Assembly: GCA_017442155.1 (NCBI GenBank)
Contig: JAFSAU010000015.1
Span: 1-64,000 of the forward strand
Source of the DNA: Clostridia bacterium
GTDB lineage: Bacteria > Bacillota > Clostridia > UMGS1883 > UMGS1540
Direction: 5' to 3'
Length of the DNA stretch: 64,000 bases
Part shown: positions 35,818 to 44,101 of the stretch, in pieces
How positions within the stretch are numbered: the stretch's first letter is position 1
Layout of the letters: the number at the start of each line of letters is the position of its first letter
Notes under the pieces: model-generated
What the model saw: the letters and a program-made list of their open reading frames with translations, nothing else
Told to the model about the DNA's origin: nothing
The model's database searches: none
Position numbers and translations under genes: made by a program

Positions 35818-36660
35818 GTGAGCTTCTGGGAAACAGTATGGCGGTTTATTACGCTCATGCGGCCGGCAGATTTTGTGGATATTATAATTGTGGCTTTTGC
35901 ACTTTATAAAGGTGTAAAGCTTGTGCGGGAAACCCGTGCCCAGCAGCTTGTAAAGGCCGTGGTTATCCTGATTCTGATTCTTTGGGGGAGCACGCTTCTG
36001 CGGCTGCATTCCATTACATATATTCTGGAAAATGTGATGCAGGTCGGTTTCTTGGCACTTTTAATTATTTTTCAGCCGGAGCTGCGGCGAATGCTCGAAA
36101 AGGTGGGACGGAGCAAAATCGGGAATATTTTCACCTCCGCACCGGAAAACATTGACCGGATGGTGGATGAGCTGGCCGATGCGGCCACCTATCTGTCTGC
36201 CCATAAAATCGGAGCACTGGTTGTGCTGGAGCGGGGAACAAAAATCGGCGAAATTGTCACAACCGGTACGGCACTTTCGGCAGACCTTACCAGCGCACTT
36301 CTGATTAATATTTTCATTCCGAACACGCCACTGCATGACGGTGCCGTGGTGATACAGGAAGGCCGCATCAGCGCGGCGGGATGTCTTTTGCCGCTGACGC
36401 AGAACGATTCTTTAAGCCGTGAACTGGGCACACGTCACCGGGCGGCACTTGGTATGACTGAAATTTCCGACGCAGTCGTTCTGGTCGTTTCCGAAGAAAC
36501 CGGAAAGATTTCCATTGCCCGGGATGGGGATATGGTGCGGAACCTGACCGAGGATTCCCTTCGCCGCGCTCTGTATAAAAACCTTGCAGAGGAAGAGGCG
36601 GCGAAGCCGGTGGAAGAACTGCGGAAATGGAAGGAGGCCTTTCGGTGGAAAAAGAAATAA
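35818..36660 (+). CDS. cdaA: Diadenylate cyclase CdaA
   Basis: 280 residues from GTG with GGAAAGGATG upstream. Three N-terminal membrane helices (about 15-90) precede the DAC domain. The DGA motif (HDGAVVIQEGRISAAG, near 178) and the RHR motif (GTRHRAALGMTEISDA, near 203) that join two ATP molecules are both intact. It makes c-di-AMP at the membrane. The downstream cdaR overlaps it. The phosphodiesterase PgpH lies at the end of this window. Confidence 0.96.
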   Translation: MSFWETVWRFITLMRPADFVDIIIVAFALYKGVKLVRETRAQQLVKAVVILILILWGSTLLRLHSITYILENVMQVGFLALLIIFQPELRRMLEKVGRSKIGNIFTSAPENIDRMVDELADAATYLSAHKIGALVVLERGTKIGEIVTTGTALSADLTSALLINIFIPNTPLHDGAVVIQEGRISAAGCLLPLTQNDSLSRELGTRHRAALGMTEISDAVVLVVSEETGKISIARDGDMVRNLTEDSLRRALYKNLAEEEAAKPVEELRKWKEAFRWKKK

Positions 36661-37556
36661 AACGTCATGTAATGCAGGTTTTGTGCATTCTGTGCGCTGT
36701 GGCACTATGGATGTATGTTATATATACGGAGGACCCGGAAATGAGCGTGTGGATGCGGAACATTCCCGTCTCCTATGTGGGAAATGAAACGCTTACAGAG
36801 CGGGGGCTTACTTTCGTTGAACGGACAGAGCTCACCCAGATAAACGTTAAAGTAACGGGGAGACGTTCTTCCCTGACCCGGCTTCAGGATTCAGAAATCC
36901 GCGCCATGGTGGACTACTCTGCCATCATGGGCACAGGGAACCATACGCTGCCGGTTTCTGTTTCCATAGCCCAGAGCGACGTGCGGGTGACAAAGATTTC
37001 AGCAAGTACAGTTACTTGTAAAACGGATGCGCTGGTTACAGTGGATAAGACTGTAACGGTTACTACTTCGGGAGCAGAAGCACTGGGGATACATGACCTG
37101 ACAGCATCTCCCTCTACCGTACGTGTGACCGGCCCCGAAAGTATATTGACACATCTGACGGCTAAGGTGCATATTGATTTTGGCGATGGAGAGATTTCTG
37201 ACAGCCATATCGTTTCTCTTTCGGACCAGTCCGGTAAATTTCTTTGGGCGGATTCGGTAACAATGGAGTCCGATTCGGTGACAGTGTCTGCCACCCGGTC
37301 TCTGGATGTGAAGCTGGAGGCGGCAAATCTGCCGGAGGGAGTGGAAATTAAAGAGACGGTGTATAATCCGGAAACAGTAGATGTCCGTGGTGCACTTTCT
37401 GACCTTGTAGCCCTGGAAGACGTTCGCGGTGCGTATAGCGTGTGGGTGGACTTTTCTTCCTCTCCGGCAAAAAGCGGACAGGTATATCTCTCTTATCCGG
37501 AGGGAGTGGAGCAGCTTGGACCTTCTCACGCTTCGGCAGAATTTCATTTTGAATAA
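36645..37556 (+). CDS. cdaR: CdaR, YbbR-domain regulator of CdaA
   Basis: 303 residues from GTG 36645, chosen because AAGGAGG lies 8 bases upstream; an ATG six codons earlier overlaps that site. One membrane helix (about 7-27) precedes three extracellular YbbR repeats (about 30-115, 120-210 and 215-303). The usual Bacillus protein has four. CdaR tunes CdaA activity. The start is inside cdaA by 16 bases. glmM, the normal third gene of this operon, is absent; a convergent gene follows instead. Confidence 0.9.
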   Translation: MEKEIKRHVMQVLCILCAVALWMYVIYTEDPEMSVWMRNIPVSYVGNETLTERGLTFVERTELTQINVKVTGRRSSLTRLQDSEIRAMVDYSAIMGTGNHTLPVSVSIAQSDVRVTKISASTVTCKTDALVTVDKTVTVTTSGAEALGIHDLTASPSTVRVTGPESILTHLTAKVHIDFGDGEISDSHIVSLSDQSGKFLWADSVTMESDSVTVSATRSLDVKLEAANLPEGVEIKETVYNPETVDVRGALSDLVALEDVRGAYSVWVDFSSSPAKSGQVYLSYPEGVEQLGPSHASAEFHFE

Positions 37557-37562
37557 TAAGAT

Positions 37563-37596
37563 GGGGGTGTAGCAAAATCTGTTTTGCTACACCCCC
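37563..37596. terminator. Bidirectional hairpin between cdaR and the thioesterase
   Basis: A perfect 15-bp stem, GGGGGTGTAGCAAAA/TTTTGCTACACCCCC, with a TCTG loop. U-tracts are weak on both sides. Confidence 0.65.
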
Positions 37597-37611
37597 TTGT
37601 AAATATGTGCG

Positions 37612-38016
37612 TTATTTTTCGGCCCTTTGCTGCATTGCATCATAAAATGCCGGAAAGAGCGTGAAGGGAACGGGCTTTCCGTTTTCACCGAGGAAGCAGT
37701 GGGTACTGGTGCCGGTAAAAACGGTCTGACCGTCAACGCTCATGGTATAGGCAAGGGTGAATTTCAGTTTTTTACATTCCGCCACCGAAACCTCAACAGT
37801 AATTTCGTCGGGATAGGTGGTGGTTTTTTTATATTCGCAGGAAAGCCGCACCACGGGTGAGATAATACCCTTTTCCTCGAATGTATGGTAGGGGAAGCCT
37901 ATTTTTTCAAAAAAGTCAATCCGGGCTTCCTCCATGATGCGTACATAATTGGAGTGATGGGTAATCTGCATTTTATCGGTTTCATAATATTGTACCTTAT
38001 GACAGTAGGGGAGCAT
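37612..38016 (-). CDS. Acyl-CoA thioesterase (YbgC/FadM type, hotdog fold)
   Basis: 134 residues. KVQYYETDKMQITHHSNYVRIMEEARIDF at the N-terminus has the YbgC/4-hydroxybenzoyl-CoA thioesterase pattern: the Y-x-D region and HHSNYV with the catalytic acidic residue nearby. It hydrolyses acyl-CoA thioesters; acyl length is unknown. The gene follows the metallo-hydrolase with a 14-base gap and an AGGAGG site. Confidence 0.88.
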   Translation of the reverse strand: MLPYCHKVQYYETDKMQITHHSNYVRIMEEARIDFFEKIGFPYHTFEEKGIISPVVRLSCEYKKTTTYPDEITVEVSVAECKKLKFTLAYTMSVDGQTVFTGTSTHCFLGENGKPVPFTLFPAFYDAMQQRAEK

Positions 38017-38030
38017 AGAAATCCTCCTTT

Positions 38031-38768
38031 TTACACAGAAAAGCTTTCCAGGTCATGTGCCGCCAGGACAAGATAGGGCAAAGAAACAAAATTCTGCAGG
38101 AAAACATCTTCGCCGTCTCCAATCCACAGCTCATGCAGGTGATTGAAAATCAGCTTGCCGATGTCGGCCTTCTGCAGAATTGGCATGGAAAATTCCGGCC
38201 GGTAGTGCGTTCCTTCGCAAACGCAGACATCCAGATGTCCGACGTTCTGCGGAAAATCAGAAAAGTCGGGCGATAAATCACCGGTAAAAAGCATCCGTTT
38301 TCCGTCTGCTTCTATAAGATATGCAAAGGACGGCTCTCCACCGGACATATGGCGGGTGGGAATGGCAGTGACAGAGATGTTCTCATCCTTATAAACAGCA
38401 CCCTCATGTGTGGTATGATACTGCACAAGCCCTTCCTCGTTCTTTACATGGACAGCACCGAGCCAGGCGCGGAAAGGCGCAATGGCCGCCTCTTCTGCGA
38501 AATAAAAGTCGGTATGCTGGCCGTCCGTCGGATATTTGTGCAGAGCTTTGGCAAGGGCCGTTAGGCCGCTGGTATGGTCGTCGTGCATATGGGTAAGAAA
38601 AACTGCACGCAGATTTTTAAAGGGCACACCGGCGCGGAACATTTGGCCGCTGGCTGGCTCGCCTGCGTCAATCATGTAACAGCTTTCGCCGATTTCGAGT
38701 AAGGTCGAGGTGGCAAACCGGCCGGGGGTGTGGTTGCCGTGGCTGGTGCCTAATGTAATAATACGCAT
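38031..38768 (-). CDS. Metallo-beta-lactamase-fold hydrolase (RNase Z-like)
   Basis: 245 residues. The zinc motif THMHDDHTSG is at 59-68 (HxHxDH), with later ligands in LFTGDLSPDFSD near 155 and FNHLHELW near 209. The fold and length fit RNase Z / PqsE-like hydrolases. N-terminal GTSHGNHTPGRFATSTLLEI helps classify it as a ribonuclease-Z-related phosphodiesterase or phosphohydrolase. The actual substrate is unknown. It shares an operon with the thioesterase. Confidence 0.85.
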   Translation of the reverse strand: MRIITLGTSHGNHTPGRFATSTLLEIGESCYMIDAGEPASGQMFRAGVPFKNLRAVFLTHMHDDHTSGLTALAKALHKYPTDGQHTDFYFAEEAAIAPFRAWLGAVHVKNEEGLVQYHTTHEGAVYKDENISVTAIPTRHMSGGEPSFAYLIEADGKRMLFTGDLSPDFSDFPQNVGHLDVCVCEGTHYRPEFSMPILQKADIGKLIFNHLHELWIGDGEDVFLQNFVSLPYLVLAAHDLESFSV

Positions 38769-38839
38769 TTTTTATTCTCCTAAAATAAATGTTGATTACG
38801 GGGCGATAACAGAATTGACCCGTGGAAATACGATTTAAA

Positions 38840-39041
38840 CACCCTAGGGTGACAGAAGGTATCTGAACCTCGTTTTTTACTTTCTCTTTTTTGCCACTAC
38901 TTCGTTAAAATACTCGTAAATGCGTCAGCATTTACTGCGTTTTTGCCTTCAAAAACGCAGTAAAATTTATAATTCTTTTGATGCGGAGGTTTTGCAGGGC
39001 TGACGCCCTGCAAAACAGAAAAATCAAAAGGATTGAAATTT
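38840..39041. repeat. Cluster of hairpins, copy 2 of the hairpin element
   Basis: A 310-base gap without genes. It holds a perfect 12-bp palindrome CACCCTAGGGTG (38840-38851), a stem GTAAATGC/GCATTTAC (38916-38935), and a 15-bp perfect stem around CCTT (38931-38964) that overlaps the previous one. A long imperfect palindrome follows, with arms 38963-38982 and 39023-39041 and core GTTTTGCAGGGC/GCCCTGCAAAAC. The core matches copy 1 at 20-112. The rest (38769-38839) shows nothing I can name. Confidence 0.5.
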
Positions 39042-39079
39042 GGCAAGTTTATGGCATATTGTGTCCGAGTCTTACTGCA

Positions 39080-39736
39080 CTAAACAGTGAGAATGGCCCG
39101 GCAGGGAGCGCAGCTGGTTTTTTCTGCCTTCAGCGGCAGTGCCGTCAGCCGTCCGCCCATCGCGGGGCAACTTTCCAGGTTTATAACGGGAGCCAGCATC
39201 AGAATATCTGCGGCATAGAAATCCCCGAAAAAGCTTTGCGGATTGGCGAGGTTATCCCACCGGGGGAAGTCACTGGATAAAATAGAAGGCCTCTTTGCAA
39301 TCAGCTGCAGCATAGCTGCCCGGGTGAAGTAGGGGGAGGCAGACAGATAGTCAGCGTCAAACCACTTTCTGCCGTAATCGCAGCTCACAAGAACAGCTTC
39401 TCCGGGCTGGATACGGTGAAAAGCATCGCATTCTTTTAAAAGTGCCGGTGTGACAGCCATGTTTTCACCCAGAAAAGGGAGATGCAGTACCACGGCCGGC
39501 ACATCGCAAATCCGGTCCAGAGAAACATCAATAAGCGGGTAGGAGGCATCCCCCAGCACGTGGGCCGGGGTTTCCAGATAGGTGCCCGTCTGGGAGTGAA
39601 GACCATCAAAAATCTCACAGCCCACATAGCCGTCCACCCACGGCACAGGCGGCAGAGGACGAATGCCGAGGGCGGGGAAGGGCGGCTCATAATTCCACAT
39701 TCCGGAATACAGCGTTCCGGTTAAATCTATCTTCAT
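39080..39736 (-). CDS. Cyclase-family (kynurenine-formamidase-like) hydrolase with altered metal motif
   Basis: 218 residues. The cyclase family motif HxGTHxDxPxH appears as HSQTGTYLETPAH (residues 47-59), so the first His-Asp pair is Tyr53 and Glu55. The later conserved part VLVSCDYGRKWFD and ILSSDFPRWDN is present. These enzymes hydrolyse amides or esters or cyclise polyketides, usually with a divalent metal. Whether metal is bound here is unclear. The start overlaps the TIM-barrel gene by four bases. Confidence 0.75.
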   Translation of the reverse strand: MKIDLTGTLYSGMWNYEPPFPALGIRPLPPVPWVDGYVGCEIFDGLHSQTGTYLETPAHVLGDASYPLIDVSLDRICDVPAVVLHLPFLGENMAVTPALLKECDAFHRIQPGEAVLVSCDYGRKWFDADYLSASPYFTRAAMLQLIAKRPSILSSDFPRWDNLANPQSFFGDFYAADILMLAPVINLESCPAMGGRLTALPLKAEKTSCAPCRAILTV

Positions 39737-40410
39737 ATGTTTGTCAGCATTTCTGCCAGACGGCGGAGCGTATCATCCATATTGCCGCAGTAGTCCGAAA
39801 CAGAGATATAGCCGGTAAAGCTACGGGCCAGAAGAATGGAAAGACATTCCTTAACCTCGCTGTTACCTTCCTCCAGCGGTACGGGGATGTCGGTGCCCAT
39901 GATTCCGTCTTTCATGCGGACAAATACCACATCACCGTGGACCTTGCTTTTGTAAAAAGCGGAACGGAAGGGCATGATACCCTGGCGCGAAAATTCCACA
40001 GAGCTGAGCACAAGGCCCGTATCGGGCGTACGGATTTCCTTGTAGGCGTCGAAGGTCAGGCCGTTTTCCTTAGTTGGCTCAAATAAAAGACGGATGCCCA
40101 TACCGCGCGCCATGTCAATAACGGTAGCAAGGTTTTCGTTGCCCGGTGCACAAAGAAGTACATTCTCAATGCCAAGAAGATGGGCACGGCGGAAAAAGGC
40201 AATATAGTCCGCAGTGCACTCGGTGGGGATATCCACAGAGTAGAGCACGATGCGCTGTCTCCGGGCAATCAGACGGTTTCGGATATCCTCGGTTTCTGCG
40301 CCGCTCAGGCAATGCAAAGGCTTTCCGAAAACACCGTCGCAAAGCTCCAGATTGTCAATGCCGTAGGTTTCGTCTTCAAAATTTTTAAGAGCGATACTGT
40401 ATTTAAACAT
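39733..40410 (-). CDS. Sugar phosphate isomerase/epimerase-like TIM barrel, short
   Basis: 225 residues, shorter than usual (about 270). LFEPTKENGLTFDAYKEIR near 115 holds the usual metal Glu, and VHGDVVFVRMKDGI near 173 resembles the HxK/KD strand. The N-terminal strands are abbreviated. It overlaps the AAC(3) gene by 8 bases and the cyclase gene by 4, so these three are translated as a unit. The substrate is unknown; an inosose- or hydroxypyruvate-type isomerase is one option. Confidence 0.72.
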   Translation of the reverse strand: MFKYSIALKNFEDETYGIDNLELCDGVFGKPLHCLSGAETEDIRNRLIARRQRIVLYSVDIPTECTADYIAFFRRAHLLGIENVLLCAPGNENLATVIDMARGMGIRLLFEPTKENGLTFDAYKEIRTPDTGLVLSSVEFSRQGIMPFRSAFYKSKVHGDVVFVRMKDGIMGTDIPVPLEEGNSEVKECLSILLARSFTGYISVSDYCGNMDDTLRRLAEMLTNI

Positions 40411-41182
40411 TCTTTACTGCACCTCCGTTATGATATTTGCAGTCCACGCACCGTTTGTTATCGCACAGGAAGTAGTTTACGTTATCCTGCAGAAGAGCAA
40501 GTCCGATTTCAAACATTTTCGGCACGTCAATCACTTTCACAACCGCATTTCCCACGCGCCCCTCGGTCATGGCATCGGCGCGGCGGAGGTCCTTGGTGAA
40601 GGAGAGAAAATCCCGGTGTCCGGGCGGGTAACGTTTCACAGTCATGGTTTTGCCCTCGTAATCCTTCATATAGGTAGGTGCGGCGAAGGTGTGGTCCTCC
40701 AGATACGGTGCATCCACAAAGTCCTCTAAGGTGTGGAGCGTGGTGTTTCTGTTCATGTCCACTCCCAGCAGTACGATTTTACCGCCCAGCTCACAGAGCT
40801 TTTCGTAGGGCGTGCCGTGGCCGCAGTTGGTTTCAGCCGTATCGTGTCCCGCCGTCAGATAAGAAGCCAGCCGGCCGATGGCCGCGATAGAGTGGGAGGG
40901 ACGGAGGGAGCGGATGGCATTCGGGCGGGTCCGCACCGTTTCGTTAATGATACCCACAACGACTGGGCTTGTGGCCGCATCAAAGGGTTTGGAGCCGTCC
41001 ATGGAGGATACGGCTAATGTGCCCCGGGGACCTAAAACTTCCAATAGTGCGTCCACAACCGCATCCGCGCCGCCTTCCACATGACCAATAGCGGCCAGGG
41101 AGCTGTGCAAAAGAATCAGGTCTCCTTCGCAGATGCCGCAGAGACGGAAGTCGCGCACCATTTGTTCTTTGGTAATTGACAT
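40403..41182 (-). CDS. AAC(3)-fold N-acetyltransferase 1
   Basis: 259 residues from ATG 41182, where GAAAGGATG lies 8 bases upstream. Two earlier ATG/TTG codons would put the site inside the gene. The family stretches are LLHSSLAAIGHVEGGADAVV, RPSHSIAAIG with the catalytic His, CGHGTPYEKL and RNTTLHTLEDFV. AAC(3) proteins transfer acetyl from CoA to an amine of an aminoglycoside or aminosugar; many housekeeping members do not confer resistance. The context suggests a sugar or aminosugar substrate. Confidence 0.85.
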   Translation of the reverse strand: MSITKEQMVRDFRLCGICEGDLILLHSSLAAIGHVEGGADAVVDALLEVLGPRGTLAVSSMDGSKPFDAATSPVVVGIINETVRTRPNAIRSLRPSHSIAAIGRLASYLTAGHDTAETNCGHGTPYEKLCELGGKIVLLGVDMNRNTTLHTLEDFVDAPYLEDHTFAAPTYMKDYEGKTMTVKRYPPGHRDFLSFTKDLRRADAMTEGRVGNAVVKVIDVPKMFEIGLALLQDNVNYFLCDNKRCVDCKYHNGGAVKNV

Positions 41183-41212
41183 AGCATTCATCCTTTCAAA
41201 ATTATACAGCAG

Positions 41213-41241
41213 ATTATATAGCAAAAATAAAATTTTGTCAA
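41213..41241 (-). promoter_or_regulatory. Promoter of the AAC(3)-TIM-cyclase operon
   Basis: Minus strand: TTGACA, 17-bp spacer, TATAAT: perfect consensus. Confidence 0.88.
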
Positions 41242-41263
41242 ATGCTTCCTGACAAAAATGAAT

Positions 41264-42544
41264 TTATTTCCCTAAAGTGGGGAGTTCGGACAAATATTTG
41301 CGGAGAATCTCCTGCGTAAAACCATTATTTTCCATAATTTCTTTGTAAAAATAAGCACTGGGCTTCGGAGTGCGTTTGAAGCTTTCAAAATCCACATCCA
41401 CAAGACCAAAACGGGGAAGAAACGATGTCCACTCATAATTATCCATAAAGGACCAGTACAGATATCCCCGTACGTCCGCACCCATGCGCATGGCTTCGCG
41501 GATGGCATTAAGGTACAGTGCCAGGTACACAATACGAAACCGGTCATCATCACAGCTACAACCGTTTTCTGTGATGTATATGGGCTTGTCGTACAGCCTT
41601 GTCAGCTGTCCTATCATGTTTTCCGGGTACATTTCCTCCAGATAAAAGTCCATGGGAATCATTTTCAGCTTTTTGTGTTCGTACCGTGTGCCAAATCCGT
41701 TTTCGCGGCGGGCATCTATCAGTGTACGGGTATACATATTGATAGCCCAGTAATCCAGGCTGTCCTTCACTTCCGGACAAAACTCGCCGTCGGTAAAAGG
41801 GAGAACAATTTCACCGGTGCGGATGGCATGGAGAAAGAAGCCGTTGGCCGCCCAGTCGTGATAGTCCGCAAGTGTTTTATCAAAGGGGTCATGGTGACGT
41901 TTGGGCGTGTATTGCACCATGGCATGGGCGGTGCTTATGGGTTTGTCGGAATACTTTTTCACAATATGGTAGCCCCGGGCGTGAAACTTCAGGCAGTTGA
42001 TTTTCCAGAGATACCGCTCCTGGCCGAATCCGAGATTAAATTCATTCAGGATGTTCCAGGAATCTACATAAGGAGCGGTCAGCGGAACAATATATTCAGC
42101 AAACCGTTCAAAATAGCGGAGGTTTTCAATGTTCTGAAAGCCGCCTTTTTCAATGAACCAGGCCGGTGTCGTGAAATGAATCAGCGTCAGAAATACGGTG
42201 ATGCCGTTCTCCTTTAAGAGAGAAAGCTCCTTGATATAATGCTCCGTGGCTTCCCGGCTGAACTGCCCCTCTTCCGGCTCGATACGGCTCCATTCCAGAC
42301 TCATACGGTAAGCACGGTGCCCCAGTGCTGTAAGCAGGGCGGTATCCTCTTCTACCATCTCATAGTGATTGCAGGCCTTGCCGGACGGTGCACGGAATTC
42401 GTCGAAATAAAATTCCGGCTTCTGTTCCTCCGCCCAGTTGGAACTATGTATATTATCCCCCTCAATCTGATGACCGGCAGTGGCAGAGCCCCAGAGAAAG
42501 CCCTTGGGAAAGAGGGTGTCAGGCAGAGAAAAAACGTCGTACAT
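41264..42544 (-). CDS. Glycoside hydrolase family 1 beta-glycosidase
   Basis: 426 residues. The GH1 acid/base Glu168 lies in SWNILNEFN, and the nucleophile Glu326 in PIYITENGCS. The N-terminal FPKGFLWGSATAGHQIEGD and HRAYRMSLEWSRIEPEEGQF are family marks, as is the C-terminal WSFMDNYEWTSFLPRFGLVDVDF. It hydrolyses beta-glucosides, beta-galactosides or their phosphates; the typical phospho-glycosidase residues are not clear here. The product is cytoplasmic (no signal peptide). It has its own promoter and RBS AAGGAGG. Confidence 0.93.
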   Translation of the reverse strand: MYDVFSLPDTLFPKGFLWGSATAGHQIEGDNIHSSNWAEEQKPEFYFDEFRAPSGKACNHYEMVEEDTALLTALGHRAYRMSLEWSRIEPEEGQFSREATEHYIKELSLLKENGITVFLTLIHFTTPAWFIEKGGFQNIENLRYFERFAEYIVPLTAPYVDSWNILNEFNLGFGQERYLWKINCLKFHARGYHIVKKYSDKPISTAHAMVQYTPKRHHDPFDKTLADYHDWAANGFFLHAIRTGEIVLPFTDGEFCPEVKDSLDYWAINMYTRTLIDARRENGFGTRYEHKKLKMIPMDFYLEEMYPENMIGQLTRLYDKPIYITENGCSCDDDRFRIVYLALYLNAIREAMRMGADVRGYLYWSFMDNYEWTSFLPRFGLVDVDFESFKRTPKPSAYFYKEIMENNGFTQEILRKYLSELPTLGK

Positions 42545-42567
42545 AAAATCGCCTCCTTTTTTTGGTT

Positions 42568-42596
42568 AGAATATCACATTTGCATATATTTGTCAA
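42568..42596 (-). promoter_or_regulatory. Promoter of the GH1 gene
   Basis: Minus strand: TTGACA, 17-bp spacer, TATTCT. Confidence 0.75.
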
Positions 42597-42602
42597 GCAC
42601 AA

Positions 42603-42628
42603 AGTATGAAAATCCGGTTTTTTGGGAT
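42603..42628. repeat. 26-bp direct repeat, left boundary
   Basis: It matches 45019-45044 at 23 of 26 positions (AGTATG.AAATCCGGTTTTT.GGGA). The two copies bracket an AT-rich two-gene block, so this could be the edge of an inserted segment. Confidence 0.5.
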
Positions 42629-42712
42629 CCAAGAAAAAGGGTTCGAGAAAATGCCCATTCTCCTAAAAAAGTACATCAGACTGTCTTGAAAAAACATTCA
42701 TTTATATCCTCC

Positions 42713-43972
42713 TCAAGCTTCTATGATTGCACCATTATTTTTCAGATTTTTTCTTAACTGTTCAATATCAAGACATTGCAAGTCAGAATCCGATGCTCGC
42801 GCTAGTGCTACCGCAGTGCCTGCCGCTTCCCCCATGCAAGTACAGATAGGCATAATTCTCACCGAAGCTTGTGCTTTGTGTGTTGCAGAAATACATCTGC
42901 CGGCAACAAGCAGATTATCATATTCCTTCGGAAGAAGGCTTCTGTACGGAATCGTATAATACGCACCCGGCGGAAAATAATAATGACTCGTTCCCGCCCC
43001 GGAAGGGTTATGTATATCAATATCATAATTACCAAGCGCTATGGCATCTTCAAATTTTGTACAATTTTTAAGCTCTTCCGCTGTAAGAACGTGTTTGCCG
43101 ATCAGTCTTCGGCTCTCCCGCACACCTATATCGGATGCAATGGAGATGATTGTGCTGTTTTTGAAGGCATCCGATGCTTTTTTAAGAAATTCCACCAGTT
43201 CAAAAATCTGTTTTCTTGCTATTTTTTCCGCTTCACTTACATCAAAAGGATTGCACGGATTCAGCTTTATGACCCTTGTTGTATTCAAATGTAAAATGCC
43301 TTCACCGATGCCAAAAAAATAGAGGATATTTTCTCTCGGATTTGTAATCTCACCGGTCTTTTGCTTCTCTTTATATAATTTCTGAATATATTCCATGTCT
43401 TTGATAAAAAGTTCTATGTCCACACCGCTCATTCTGAAACATGTTGTCATAGGCTGACAATAGCCGTCTCTTTCACGACCGAGTGCAAACGCGCACCCCG
43501 CCAAATAGAACAAATTTCCGTCTCCCGTTGCATCAATGAAAAAATCAGACTTAAAATCAAGTTTTTCACATCCGGCAAAAACTTTAACCGTTTCGAGTTT
43601 CCTGCCTGATTTTTCAACATCGTAAATCTTGGCATGGAACAAAACATCTGCCCCTGCATTTTCAAGCATGGAGTCAAGCAGCAGTTTGAATTGTTCGGGC
43701 GAGAAGAAGCGGTCGTCACAGTTTGAAAACATTTCTTTTTGCACTGCAAGCATTTCTCTGAAAATACCGCCCGAAAGATATACTTTCTCGTTCTTTTCTT
43801 TGCTTGTTGTCCAATACGGCATAAAAGGATATACAAGTGAATTCGACATTGCACCGCCGAGTGAACCGTTTTTTTCAATCAGAAGTACATCCAGCCCATA
43901 CCGTGCTGCCGCAATCCCTGCGGCAACGCCCGTAAGACCGCCACCGGCTATAATCAGATCATATCTTTTCAT
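42713..43972 (-). CDS. FAD-dependent oxidoreductase (FAD_oxidored type), AT-rich cassette
   Basis: 419 residues with the FAD motif IIAGGGLTGVAAGIAAARYG and GGAMSN, and a C-terminal NLLVAGRCISATHKAQASVR closing stretch. It is a relative of the oxidoreductase at 10033-11205. Base composition is clearly richer in A/T than the flanking genes. It is divergent from the PocR-AraC gene, which probably controls it. AGGTGA precedes ATG. The substrate is unknown. Confidence 0.8.
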   Translation of the reverse strand: MKRYDLIIAGGGLTGVAAGIAAARYGLDVLLIEKNGSLGGAMSNSLVYPFMPYWTTSKEKNEKVYLSGGIFREMLAVQKEMFSNCDDRFFSPEQFKLLLDSMLENAGADVLFHAKIYDVEKSGRKLETVKVFAGCEKLDFKSDFFIDATGDGNLFYLAGCAFALGRERDGYCQPMTTCFRMSGVDIELFIKDMEYIQKLYKEKQKTGEITNPRENILYFFGIGEGILHLNTTRVIKLNPCNPFDVSEAEKIARKQIFELVEFLKKASDAFKNSTIISIASDIGVRESRRLIGKHVLTAEELKNCTKFEDAIALGNYDIDIHNPSGAGTSHYYFPPGAYYTIPYRSLLPKEYDNLLVAGRCISATHKAQASVRIMPICTCMGEAAGTAVALARASDSDLQCLDIEQLRKNLKNNGAIIEA

Positions 43973-44043
43973 AATAATAAATCACCTCAAGTACATTCTA
44001 TCACAGAAAAAAATAAAATTCTTGCTATTTTAATACAAACACC

Positions 44044-44072
44044 TTGAACAAATAATACTTTTATGATATAAT
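44044..44072 (+). promoter_or_regulatory. Promoter of the PocR-AraC gene
   Basis: TTGAAC, 17-bp spacer, TATAAT, 30 bases before the ATG. Confidence 0.6.
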
Positions 44073-44101
44073 TTTATCAAAATTGTTAGTAGGAGTTTTA
44101 T

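Noticed and set aside
40403-41182. Calling the two AAC(3)-fold proteins aminoglycoside resistance genes
   Set aside because: The fold is common in non-resistance enzymes, and both lie in metabolic operons with no other resistance genes.
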